Notes under the pieces: model-generated
What the model was told of the DNA's origin: nothing
Databases searched by the model: none
Seen by the model: the letters and a program-made list of their open reading frames with translations, nothing else
Part shown: positions 43,723 to 51,800 of the stretch, in pieces
Numbering within the stretch: position 1 is the first letter of the stretch
Layout: each line of letters opens with the position of its first letter
NCBI GenBank assembly: GCA_052246725.1
Contig: JBQQCL010000016.1
Length of the DNA stretch: 64,000 nt
Strand: one strand, 5' to 3'
Source of the DNA: Pseudalkalibacillus sp052246725
Lineage (GTDB): Bacteria > Bacillota > Bacilli > Bacillales > Fictibacillaceae
Position numbers and translations under genes: made by a program

Positions 43723-43751
43723 TTGACAATGATTATCAATTATCATATGAT
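43723..43751 (+). promoter_or_regulatory. Near-consensus promoter with overlapping Fur box
   Basis: TTGACA at 43723-43728, 17-nt spacer, TATGAT at 43746-43751. The Fur-box-like TGACAATGATTATCA at 43724-43738 (14 of 15 positions of the 7-1-7 consensus) overlaps the -35 and spacer. It points into the 3' end of the convergent ferredoxin gene; no iron-uptake gene is adjacent. Confidence 0.65.
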
Positions 43752-43763
43752 TTTGATGGTATG

Positions 43764-43797
43764 AAAAAACGCCTTCCAAATCGGAAGACGTCGTTTT
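43764..43797 (-). terminator. Terminator of the ferredoxin gene
   Basis: Minus strand GACGTCTTCC / GGAAGGCGTTTTTT. A weaker plus-strand version could also stop the Fur-box transcript. Confidence 0.85.
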
Positions 43798-43806
43798 ATC
43801 CATTTA

Positions 43807-44055
43807 TTATTCGAATTTAGTTGCATCTCCATCGAAAGGTTCATCCGCAATTTTGATTGAATCAGTCGGGCAACCTTCGAAGGCGTCCTGCATATCTTCA
43901 TGAAGAATATCTGGAATTTCTACAATTCCCTCATTATCATCTAAGGTAACAAAGGCAATACCTTCATCATCATAGTCATAAATGTCAGGTGCAGCAGCTC
44001 CACAAGCTCCGCATGCGATACAAGTTTCTTTGTCAACAATCGTGTACTTTGGCAT
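43807..44055 (-). CDS. fer: Ferredoxin (single 4Fe-4S)
   Basis: 82-aa acidic ferredoxin of the Bacillus type. Cluster ligands are in CIACGACGAAAPD and the distal Cys in FEGCPTDSI. Electron carrier for P450s, desaturases and other oxidoreductases. A GGAGGG ribosome-binding site lies upstream of ATG 44055 on the minus strand. Divergent from ypbB, as in B. subtilis. Confidence 0.95.
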   Translation of the reverse strand: MPKYTIVDKETCIACGACGAAAPDIYDYDDEGIAFVTLDDNEGIVEIPDILHEDMQDAFEGCPTDSIKIADEPFDGDATKFE

Positions 44056-44341
44056 ATCGAAATTACCCTCCTAGAAATTTATGAACCTGTTCTTTCATTA
44101 CCTATCTTATTATCAATTCAAAAAACAGTTCATATTCTCCAAATGAATCCATTTTTTCTATCCTTGTTACTATTGTAAAACTGTTAGGTAGAGATTTCAA
44201 CAATTAAATTCATTGAGAATCCTTTTCAAATAAGGCTTTGTAAGTGTTTTGCAACTACATAAGCCAATTTTCCCAAAACGAGCAAAATTTAAACTCTCTT
44301 TGATACAATAGAGTGTACAAGATTGGAAGGTGAGAGTGAAC

Positions 44342-45418
44342 GTGAACTATATAGATTCCATCATTTTATTGGGTATTGAACGACTGGACGGAGAAAGAAC
44401 GATTTCTGGACTGTATCATTTACTCAATGGAAAAAAATCATCACAAACTGTACAAGATGGCAGGCTGTTCCAACTTTCTCACTTGTTTGGAATTTTAAAA
44501 GGATACAGTTTCAGGGATTTCAAAATGAAAATGACTGATTTACATAACGACGGATTGATTGAAGTTTATGATGGAAATTATGCACATATGACAAATTTGG
44601 GGAAAATGCAGCTTCGAAGCCAATTGGAACAACATCCTATACCGGAATCGTTGGATTGTTGGCGCTATGGGGATCTTAGTAATGTCTTCTGGCGTCGTAT
44701 TACATTATTTATCCAAACCCTCTCACACATACTGAAAGGAAATCATCATTTCTATCCGATTCAAAATCATCCTGACACGTTGCAATGGGTCAAGCGTACA
44801 TTTCCGAGGGATGAAGGGACACGATCAAAGATTGCCTTTCTGCTGTTTCAAGAACTCAAATCGCTTCTGCAACCATTGGGTGATAGGAAGGCTGAAAATG
44901 TTGTTTTAAGACTGTCAAGAACAGGAAGGATCGGACAGACCACTAACCAGGTGGCAGAAAGATTGCATCTTGATCCAATGGAATGCCATGTCCATTTCCA
45001 AGCATCTTTACATCACATGATGAAAAAAATCGTTGAAGATCGAACTGCATTTCCTGTTTTATCTACCTTCATAGCTGATATGGAACAGCGATTTTCACTG
45101 ACCGAATCTACACGTAAAACGTATCGACTGATCAAAAACGGTCTCAGTTTAGAAGAAATAGCATCCATCAGAAATTTGAAGCCTAGTACGATTGAGGATC
45201 ATATCGTCGAACTTGCAATTCATATTCCAGAAATGGATATTGATAGATACATACCAGAAAAGGATCAGAAGCGGATCGTAGAGGCCTCTGGATTCTTAGG
45301 AACGAAGAAACTGAAGGCTATCAAACAAGAACTCGGTGAAGATCTCAATTACTTTCAAATCCGGTTGACTCTGGCTAAAGAGTCATCTGCAAAAGTAGGA
45401 AACAGGGAGGAGGGATGA
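44342..45418 (+). CDS. ypbB: YpbB family protein with C-terminal helix-turn-helix
   Basis: 358-aa soluble protein of unknown function that always precedes recS in Bacillus. The C-terminal part (HTH_40 type) includes LSLEEIASIRNLKPSTIEDH and may bind the neighbouring helicase or DNA. Of three in-frame GTGs (44330, 44336, 44342), the last has AAGGTGA at 7 nt and gives MNYIDSIILL, like B. subtilis. It ends 3 nt before recS. Confidence 0.88.
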   Translation: MNYIDSIILLGIERLDGERTISGLYHLLNGKKSSQTVQDGRLFQLSHLFGILKGYSFRDFKMKMTDLHNDGLIEVYDGNYAHMTNLGKMQLRSQLEQHPIPESLDCWRYGDLSNVFWRRITLFIQTLSHILKGNHHFYPIQNHPDTLQWVKRTFPRDEGTRSKIAFLLFQELKSLLQPLGDRKAENVVLRLSRTGRIGQTTNQVAERLHLDPMECHVHFQASLHHMMKKIVEDRTAFPVLSTFIADMEQRFSLTESTRKTYRLIKNGLSLEEIASIRNLKPSTIEDHIVELAIHIPEMDIDRYIPEKDQKRIVEASGFLGTKKLKAIKQELGEDLNYFQIRLTLAKESSAKVGNREEG

Positions 45419-45421
45419 GAA

Positions 45422-46918
45422 GTGTCAATTGCTAACGTTTTATATGAAAAGTTCGGATTTCGTTCCTTTCGCAGTGGACAAAGAGAAATTATAGAAGATG
45501 TACTAGATGGTAAAGATGTATTTGCAATGCTTCCTACAGGATCGGGTAAGTCGATTTGTTATCAGCTCCCTGCTTATCTCGTAGAAGGTGCAGTCATCGT
45601 CGTATCACCGCTAATCTCTTTGATGGAAGATCAAGTAGAACAATTAAAGCGTAATGGAGAGAAAAGGGTATGTGCGTTTCATAGTGGAATGCCCTATGAT
45701 CACAGAAAAACGGTCCTTAGGAATCTATCAAGGTATAAGATCATTTATGTATCCCCGGAGACACTGCAGTCAGATCTTTTTGATAATGCCCTCTCAAAAA
45801 TAAAAGTATCCTTGTTTGTCATTGATGAAGCACATTGTATATCTCAGTGGGGGCACGAATTCAGAACGGATTATCTGAAACTGGGGGATGCAGCTAAAAA
45901 GATGGGGCGGCCGCCTATTTTAGCTTTAACTGCAACAGCAACTGTGAAAGTTCGTGAAGATATCATCAAGTTGTTAGCGCTTGATGAACCGGTCATGCAT
46001 ATATACTCCGTCGATCGACCGAATATTGCTCTCCAAACGGAAATCGTTGACAGTGCTATCGAAAAAATGGACATATTAATCCGGTATGTCCAAATGTTGA
46101 AAGGACCTGGCCTCATCTATACGTCAAGCCGAAATGCAGCTGAAACGATTACGGACACATTGAAGCGAAATGGAGTAGAACGGACAGCTTATTATCATGG
46201 TGGCATGGATAACGATGACAGACTGCTTATACAAAAACAATTCATTTATAACGAACTCGATGTGATATGCTGCACGAATGCATTTGGAATGGGAATCAAT
46301 AAATCCGATATTCGATTCGTCATCCATTTCCATTTTCCTTCTAATATAGAGTCCTATTTGCAAGAGATCGGAAGGGCCGGAAGAGATGGAGAACAAAGTT
46401 TGGCTTTGATACTTTATCATGAAGATGATGATTTCATTCCTGAACGCCTTATCACTTCAGAATTACCATCAGAGCGTGATATCGATGACTTGATCTATTG
46501 CGTAAACAAGGACGAACCGGAACGAGGATCATTCCAAGAAGGAATGCGTTACTTAGACCTCACAGAAACTGCTGAACGTTTCATCCAATATCATGTTGAA
46601 TTGTTTTTCAGGCAAGAAAATAGGGATCTTCTTGATTGGAGAAATAAATTAGTAGCTTTCATTGATATGAGACTTAAAGAAAAGCAGGCACGGATCCGAT
46701 ATATGAAGAAATGGATCCAGTCGAGGGAATGTAAAAGGGAATCCATTTTAAAGTCTTTTTCAGAAGAGTTGAGTATAAGACCATTGAATTGCTGTCATAT
46801 TTGTGGAGTATCAATTGAACACTTCAAAGCTACAATTGGCAGATCGGAGCAAAGTGGAAAGAACAGTTGGGAAGAAGAATTGGCTCTAATCTTCCATCAG
46901 GAGAACATCCATGTTTAA
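45422..46918 (+). CDS. recS: RecQ-family ATP-dependent DNA helicase RecS
   Basis: 3'-5' DNA helicase of the short RecQ type. Motifs: LPTGSGKSICYQLP (I), IDEAHCISQWGHEFR (II, around residue 135), LTATAT (III), RAGRDG (VI), and a C-terminal Cys pair CCHIC. No HRDC domain, consistent with 498 aa. GTG 45422 behind GGGAGGAGGGATGAGA. It overlaps ypbD by 8 nt. Confidence 0.93.
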   Translation: MSIANVLYEKFGFRSFRSGQREIIEDVLDGKDVFAMLPTGSGKSICYQLPAYLVEGAVIVVSPLISLMEDQVEQLKRNGEKRVCAFHSGMPYDHRKTVLRNLSRYKIIYVSPETLQSDLFDNALSKIKVSLFVIDEAHCISQWGHEFRTDYLKLGDAAKKMGRPPILALTATATVKVREDIIKLLALDEPVMHIYSVDRPNIALQTEIVDSAIEKMDILIRYVQMLKGPGLIYTSSRNAAETITDTLKRNGVERTAYYHGGMDNDDRLLIQKQFIYNELDVICCTNAFGMGINKSDIRFVIHFHFPSNIESYLQEIGRAGRDGEQSLALILYHEDDDFIPERLITSELPSERDIDDLIYCVNKDEPERGSFQEGMRYLDLTETAERFIQYHVELFFRQENRDLLDWRNKLVAFIDMRLKEKQARIRYMKKWIQSRECKRESILKSFSEELSIRPLNCCHICGVSIEHFKATIGRSEQSGKNSWEEELALIFHQENIHV

Positions 46919-47534
46919 ACAATTGAATCAGAAAGAACTCATACAGTCTTTATCCCAGCGTGAACTGTATTTGAATTTGTATTTCACGCAAGGAATTTTT
47001 CTATTATCGACTGTGATCTTATCCTTCTTCTTTAACCAGGGTTTTGCTGACTGGTTGGTTCTATTCAAGATGGAATGGGGAGCTATTCTCATTTGGTCGG
47101 TTCCAGTTATCATTCTTGTTGTGCTGGCAGACGTTATGTTATGGAAAAAGGCACCGCGACGGTTGATCGATGATGGTGGAATCAATGAAAGAATATTTTC
47201 GAACATTACGTATATCCATTTGTTAGTGATCACGATTGTCATTGGGATTTGTGAAGAATTGTTGTTCCGTGGTGTTTTACAGACGAATATCGGGTATGTT
47301 CCGGCAAGTTTGTTGTTTGCGCTCTTACATATCCGTTATATCACCAAACCTGTGTTATTGCTATTTGCGACAGCGCTCAGTTTTTTGTTAGGTGGCATCT
47401 TCATTATTACAGGGAATTTACTGATTCCTATTTTTATCCATGTTTCGATCGATTTCCTATTAGGACTGATTATCCGGAACAACCTTTTTTCTGTAAGTTT
47501 TAAGAATCAGGAATGGAACGATGATTCTTTCTGA
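46911..47534 (+). CDS. ypbD: CPBP-family intramembrane metalloprotease YpbD
   Basis: CAAX/Abi-type membrane protein with the conserved EELLFRGVL glutamates and arginine, ALLHIRYI and HVSIDFLLG histidines. 207 aa, about five to six helices. Substrate unknown. ATG 46911 lies inside the end of recS. Confidence 0.9.
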   Translation: MFKQLNQKELIQSLSQRELYLNLYFTQGIFLLSTVILSFFFNQGFADWLVLFKMEWGAILIWSVPVIILVVLADVMLWKKAPRRLIDDGGINERIFSNITYIHLLVITIVIGICEELLFRGVLQTNIGYVPASLLFALLHIRYITKPVLLLFATALSFLLGGIFIITGNLLIPIFIHVSIDFLLGLIIRNNLFSVSFKNQEWNDDSF

Positions 47535-47609
47535 AAGTGAAGCATGTGTGTGGTGAACTTAGCTTAAAGCACAAAGCACAAAGCTTTTGATAAAAGGAGG
47601 AGCATCTAC

Positions 47610-47906
47610 GTGCAGCTGCAAGATCAAGCATCGATTTTACGTGAAAAAGTCAATAATGATGAGAGTGCTACTGATAACGAAGAGGTAGATATACTGAACC
47701 TTCCTCCAAGAAGCGAAAAACATTCACAGAGTAAAGGGCAAACGAAAGAGACGAATCAACCAGATAAAACCTACCTATGGGTTTCCCGTGGAATCGCCAT
47801 CGCTTTCATATGTATGATTGTTTTTATCGTGTATTACTTAACCTATGAAATGCCAATTCAGGAAATAAAAAAAGACGGTATTCATCCCATCAATATCGTC
47901 AATTGA
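47610..47906 (+). CDS. Small single-pass membrane protein at the ypbE position
   Basis: GTG 47610 with AAAGGAGGAGC. 98 aa: a charged cytoplasmic N-terminal 53 residues, one helix (about 55-75), and a short external tail. B. subtilis ypbE at this place is about 240 aa with an external LysM domain; none is present here and the frame stops cleanly, so it may be a shortened relative or an unrelated protein. Confidence 0.75.
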   Translation: MQLQDQASILREKVNNDESATDNEEVDILNLPPRSEKHSQSKGQTKETNQPDKTYLWVSRGIAIAFICMIVFIVYYLTYEMPIQEIKKDGIHPINIVN

Positions 47907-47973
47907 AAAACATCCTGTGACTGATGTATACCTAATTCCCTCCTAGCATAGTTTTGAATAGGAGGGAATCTAA

Positions 47974-48441
47974 ATGGATGGTTTACAGTATTGGAAGTTC
48001 AAACAGTATTTAGTTTCTGAAGTGACGTTGGAAGTAGTGAAGAACCTCATAGAACGCAGGACAAAAGAGAAACGATTTGAGCAATTGGTTTTGAAATGGT
48101 CTTTATCTTTATTCCTCGTGCTTTTTTTCAGCTTGGTATACATCTATTTCTACAAGCTGCCAGCCTTTGGAACCATGTTTCTGATGAATCGAAATGTGAT
48201 CGGATACCTATCGCAGGATAAACTGTTACTCACGCTCTGTATTATTGGAATTTTTAGTATTGTCCAAATGATCCATTGCAAGAAAAAGCATACCAAGGCT
48301 GAAAACGAGTACGAAGAATTAAGAATAGCAACCATTGAACGAGGAGAAGAACTGTGGGAAAAACCAGTTCCATGGAAACATAGACATGAGGTGTTTGATT
48401 GGCTGAAACGGGAACATGATGTCAACTTATATCACAAATGA
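47974..48441 (+). CDS. ypbF: DUF2663 membrane protein YpbF
   Basis: 155-aa protein of the DUF2663/YpbF family with two membrane helices (about residues 45-63 and 84-103) and charged ends. Function unknown. AGGAGG precedes ATG 47974. Convergent with a small minus-strand gene that begins its stop codon 3 nt downstream. Confidence 0.85.
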   Translation: MDGLQYWKFKQYLVSEVTLEVVKNLIERRTKEKRFEQLVLKWSLSLFLVLFFSLVYIYFYKLPAFGTMFLMNRNVIGYLSQDKLLLTLCIIGIFSIVQMIHCKKKHTKAENEYEELRIATIERGEELWEKPVPWKHRHEVFDWLKREHDVNLYHK

Positions 48442-48443
48442 TA

Positions 48444-48662
48444 CTACATGGGACAAGGGCAGCCGAAAAAGGCATTCTCGCTTCTGCAAAAGAGTTGGTC
48501 ATTTATTTGCACATGATCTTTCGTAATCAATTGTATCCTGCCAAACGCTACTGTTTCATACTCTTTCATACAAAATACTTCAACTGGGAGTCCGATCTTC
48601 TGGCTGTATTCCAAATCCTGATCTAGAACGAGAGATTTATTCGTAAACTTGGATATGGTCAT
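48444..48662 (-). CDS. Small hypothetical protein, 72 aa
   Basis: Minus-strand ATG 48662 has a good AGGAGAGGA ribosome-binding site. The protein is soluble, beta-strand-like (VEVFCMKEYETVAFGRIQLI), and ends with a Cys-rich FFGCPCPM. No family recognised. The initiation signal and the intergenic location between convergent genes make it credible. Confidence 0.6.
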   Translation of the reverse strand: MTISKFTNKSLVLDQDLEYSQKIGLPVEVFCMKEYETVAFGRIQLITKDHVQINDQLFCRSENAFFGCPCPM

Positions 48663-48861
48663 GGTGTGTCCTCTCCTAACTTTAATTTTTTGAATTTTTT
48701 ATACTTAAATTCTTAGTTTAATCTTAATTGAAATTTACATATTTTTCAACCTATATTGTTGAAATATTCTGATAAAAAATAAAAAGTTTGAACACTTAGT
48801 AGGAATTACCTATTATCTTAGCGAAAACATTAAGGTAGTCATTTTATTAGGGGGGATAATC

Positions 48862-49494
48862 ATGTTTGTCAAAAGTATCATGTTACCGAAAGCGAAAACA
48901 TATGTCGCTAAAAATTCAGATACGTTGGAAGATGTACTACATAAGTTGAATCAATATCAAATCGATGGGATGCCTGTGGTCAATGGAACGCAATATGCTG
49001 GAATTGTCACTTTGAACAAAATCTATAAGGCATACTTCGAATCCGGTTCAGATCGTCAGGATTTCCTCAAGTCCACTGTTGCTGGAGATGTTGCGGACCA
49101 TAAAGATGATTTCATTGATGAAGAAGAAGTATTTGAAAAAATCCTTTTGTCCGTCAAGGACCGCCCGTTGTTAGCAGTTGTCGACGAGGCTGGAGAATTG
49201 AAAGGGATCATTACCCGATATGATGCACTCGAACAATTCCAAAGTGCTTTTGGTATGAACCGAAAAGGTGTCAGGATTTCATTTTCATCATCAGAAGCAG
49301 AAGGACGTATTGCCCGGCTTGCAGAAATTGCGAAACAATTCCATGAAAATATCATTTCACTTGCGACCTTTGACGAATCAGATAAGTTCGTAAGAAGAAT
49401 CGTCATGAAAGTTGAAAAGCAGCAGAACATTGATAAATTCATAAAAAAGCTTGAGTCATCTGGATTCCGGATTCTTGATATCAAGGAAGATTGA
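48862..49494 (+). CDS. CBS-ACT domain protein (AcuB-like architecture)
   Basis: Two CBS domains (residues about 8-60 and 80-135; VNGTQYAGIVTLNKIY and DEAGELKGIITRYDALEQF) followed by an ACT-like segment. 210 aa, the layout of AcuB; CBS pairs usually bind adenine nucleotides. No enzymatic domain. AGGGGGG precedes ATG 48862. Function uncertain. Confidence 0.8.
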   Translation: MFVKSIMLPKAKTYVAKNSDTLEDVLHKLNQYQIDGMPVVNGTQYAGIVTLNKIYKAYFESGSDRQDFLKSTVAGDVADHKDDFIDEEEVFEKILLSVKDRPLLAVVDEAGELKGIITRYDALEQFQSAFGMNRKGVRISFSSSEAEGRIARLAEIAKQFHENIISLATFDESDKFVRRIVMKVEKQQNIDKFIKKLESSGFRILDIKED

Positions 49495-49543
49495 CAACAT
49501 GAAATTCCTTCCCTTTTCATACGGTATAGGGGAGGGATTTTTT

Positions 49544-49939
49544 GTGTTTAAACGGATCATGGCATTACTTATCGGATATTTTTCCTTATATACAGTCGTG
49601 AATGACATACCAACTTCATCTTATGACCAATTCATGGTGTGGGTGGCAAATTTGATTATGAACCCCATGCATTTCGTTTATTCAGCCTTTCTGATCCTCA
49701 TTGGTGTTTTAGCATATGGGATTGCGATCAAAACGGTCATCACAGATTTCAGAAAACGAAGACTTCGCTCATTGATGGTGCCGCTACTGTACATTGCACT
49801 GGTAACATGCAGTGTATACCTGCTTTATCAGATAAATGAGCTTCTAATGTTGATTTTCTTACCTTGTTCCGTTATTTATGGTATCATTTCGTTATCTCAA
49901 TCTAATGTTCACGAACGGAGACAGGAAGGTGCAGAATGA
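49544..49939 (+). CDS. Small membrane protein, 131 aa
   Basis: Three to four hydrophobic segments and a charged C terminus. GTG 49544 with GGGGAGGG (near 49529-49536) is preferred to ATG 49451, which lies inside the preceding gene. The ribosome-binding site is in the 3' arm of a CCTTCCC/GGGGAGG hairpin followed by six Ts. It overlaps ypbG by 4 nt and is probably cotranscribed. No family recognised. Confidence 0.78.
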   Translation: MFKRIMALLIGYFSLYTVVNDIPTSSYDQFMVWVANLIMNPMHFVYSAFLILIGVLAYGIAIKTVITDFRKRRLRSLMVPLLYIALVTCSVYLLYQINELLMLIFLPCSVIYGIISLSQSNVHERRQEGAE

Positions 49940-50712
49940 TCATTACTTTTTTTCTAGTGATGGGCATTGGTTTGCTGCTGCTTTTTTATATGTGGTATGA
50001 AGCCCATCAAATCGTCGTAAAAAATCATGAGCTCTCTTTAGAAAATTTTCCTGAAAGCTTCAATGGCTTAAAGGTTTTTTTTATATCTGATATCCACACC
50101 AGGGTGATCGATGATAAACTGCTTGACCAATTGAAAGAGCCGATTGACATAGTAGTAATTGGTGGAGATTTGATGGAAAAAGGCGTACCGTTCGAGCGTG
50201 TTTCCAAAAATTTGGACCAGCTGTCAAAGATCGCACCTAATTATTTCGTGTGGGGGAATAATGATTATGAAGTGGATTTTCGAAACTTGGATGTCCTTTT
50301 AAGGGAAAAAGGTGTGACGCTCCTTGATAATACATGTGCCAGGTTTGAATCTGGAGATGATACATTGACCCTTATAGGAGTAGATGATCCGACCGTGGAA
50401 AGGGATGATCTGGATTTAGCAGTTTCCGATGCAGATGATAGTAATACAAGCTTTAAAATCCTCATCAGCCATAATCCGTCGGTCATTGAAAAGGTTAACA
50501 ACGAGCATCGAATCGGCTTCGTCCTGAGCGGACATACCCATGGAGGACAAATTCGTCTTTTCAAATGGGGGATCGCAGAAAGAGGAGGCTTTAAAGAATA
50601 TCCACATACAAAACTATTCATAAGCAATGGTTTCGGCTATACAAAACTTCCATTAAGACTTTGTGCACCAGCAGAATCTCATGTGTTCACTTTTTATAGA
50701 AAAACTTTGTAA
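49936..50712 (+). CDS. ypbG: Metallophosphoesterase YpbG
   Basis: Calcineurin-like phosphoesterase with an N-terminal membrane anchor. Metal-binding motifs are in order: SDIHTR, GGDLMEKG, GNNDYE, SHNPS, GHTHGGQI. 258 aa. The substrate is unknown; related YkuE-type enzymes are linked to the cell wall. ATG overlaps the preceding gene by 4 nt. Confidence 0.9.
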   Translation: MIITFFLVMGIGLLLLFYMWYEAHQIVVKNHELSLENFPESFNGLKVFFISDIHTRVIDDKLLDQLKEPIDIVVIGGDLMEKGVPFERVSKNLDQLSKIAPNYFVWGNNDYEVDFRNLDVLLREKGVTLLDNTCARFESGDDTLTLIGVDDPTVERDDLDLAVSDADDSNTSFKILISHNPSVIEKVNNEHRIGFVLSGHTHGGQIRLFKWGIAERGGFKEYPHTKLFISNGFGYTKLPLRLCAPAESHVFTFYRKTL

Positions 50713-50737
50713 ATGATAAAGTTGATTTCTGACTAAG

Positions 50738-50805
50738 GGGCTTGCGGATAGCCCGCGGAACGCGAGTATATTCCAAACTAAAAAACAACAATTTATGAGA
50801 ACACA
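50738..50805 (+). repeat. Short repeat F, copy 1
   Basis: GGGGCTTGCGGATAGCCCGC, then GGAACGCGAGTATATTCC; an inverted relative occurs at 55917-55960. The GCGGAAnGCGAG word is shared with the MITE-like core. Confidence 0.5.
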
Positions 50806-50940
50806 GTCTTTACTAAAAGAGTTCCTGTTAATGCCCGATGCAGATCTTTTCAGAACTACCTGACCACGAAGAACCTTCTGTAAATCGCCATCATATAGTG
50901 TAAAGAAAGGGTGGAGTATTGCTGTTGAGGAGGACCATAT

Positions 50941-51540
50941 ATGCGACTGGAGCGTTTAACATATAACAAAATAAAAGTGTTTTTAACATTGGACGATTTA
51001 GACGAGCGCGGCATCTCGAAAGAAGAAATGTGGCAAGACTTACCAAAAGTGCACGAATTGTTTAGGGATATGATGTTAGAAGCAGATGATGAACTTGGAT
51101 TTAAAGCAGATGGTCCGATAGCCGTCGAAGTTTTTTCGCTGCCTGCACAAGGGATGGTCGTCATTGTCACGAAAGGTCAACCTACGAGTGAGGATGATGA
51201 TTACGATGATGAATATCTGGAACTTCAAGTGACAATGGATATAAGTGATGATGTCATTTATGAATTCAAACATTTCGACGACATCATCGCACTAACTTCA
51301 CGAGTGCATCAATTAGGGATCACTGGTGGGGAAATTACTTATTATAACGGACATTATTTCGTTTCATTCGAGGAAGAGGAATATGAATTTCTAGATGTCA
51401 ATATGTTCGTCGCACTTTTATCTGAATTCGGAAGTCCTTCCACCATCACAAAGTGGCGAGTGAGAGAGTATGGAAAGTTGATCATGGAAGAGAAAGCCAT
51501 GGAACAGATCAATGAATTTTTTCTGAAAAACAATGAATGA
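50941..51540 (+). CDS. mecB: Adaptor protein MecB (YpbH)
   Basis: MecA-family adaptor that delivers substrates to the ClpC chaperone-protease. The N terminus (MRLERLTYNKIKVFLTLDDL) and the acidic SEDDDYDDEYLEL linker match YpbH rather than MecA. 199 aa. GAGGAGGACC precedes ATG 50941. Followed by gudB as in B. subtilis. Confidence 0.92.
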   Translation: MRLERLTYNKIKVFLTLDDLDERGISKEEMWQDLPKVHELFRDMMLEADDELGFKADGPIAVEVFSLPAQGMVVIVTKGQPTSEDDDYDDEYLELQVTMDISDDVIYEFKHFDDIIALTSRVHQLGITGGEITYYNGHYFVSFEEEEYEFLDVNMFVALLSEFGSPSTITKWRVREYGKLIMEEKAMEQINEFFLKNNE

Positions 51541-51547
51541 AAGCTCT

Positions 51548-51580
51548 GGGCTGGCCGATATGAAAAGTGCCTAGCCCTTT
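51548..51580 (+). terminator. Terminator after mecB
   Basis: GGGCTGGC / GCCTAGCCC imperfect hairpin followed by TTTTG. Confidence 0.7.
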
Positions 51581-51717
51581 TGAATATTTGTGCTATACCT
51601 TCAAGTTATATTTAAAGTTGAGTTAAATTTTCATCTTTAAGGGTATTGATAATAAATAAGCAGAAAATATGGAAGAAAGCGGTTACAAAATATAAGCGGA
51701 AAACTTGCAGATATCAC

Positions 51718-51758
51718 TTCTCAATACGACAAGTAGGGTGTATACTATGCATTGAGAA
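51718..51758 (+). promoter_or_regulatory. gudB promoter bracketed by an inverted repeat
   Basis: TTCTCA at 51718-51723, 17 nt, TATACT at 51741-51746. The arms TTCTCAAT (51718-51725) and ATTGAGAA (51751-51758) form a perfect 8-bp inverted repeat over the promoter. Confidence 0.5.
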
Positions 51759-51800
51759 ATTGAAATCATACTTATTTGGTATTATCACGGGAGGTAAACC

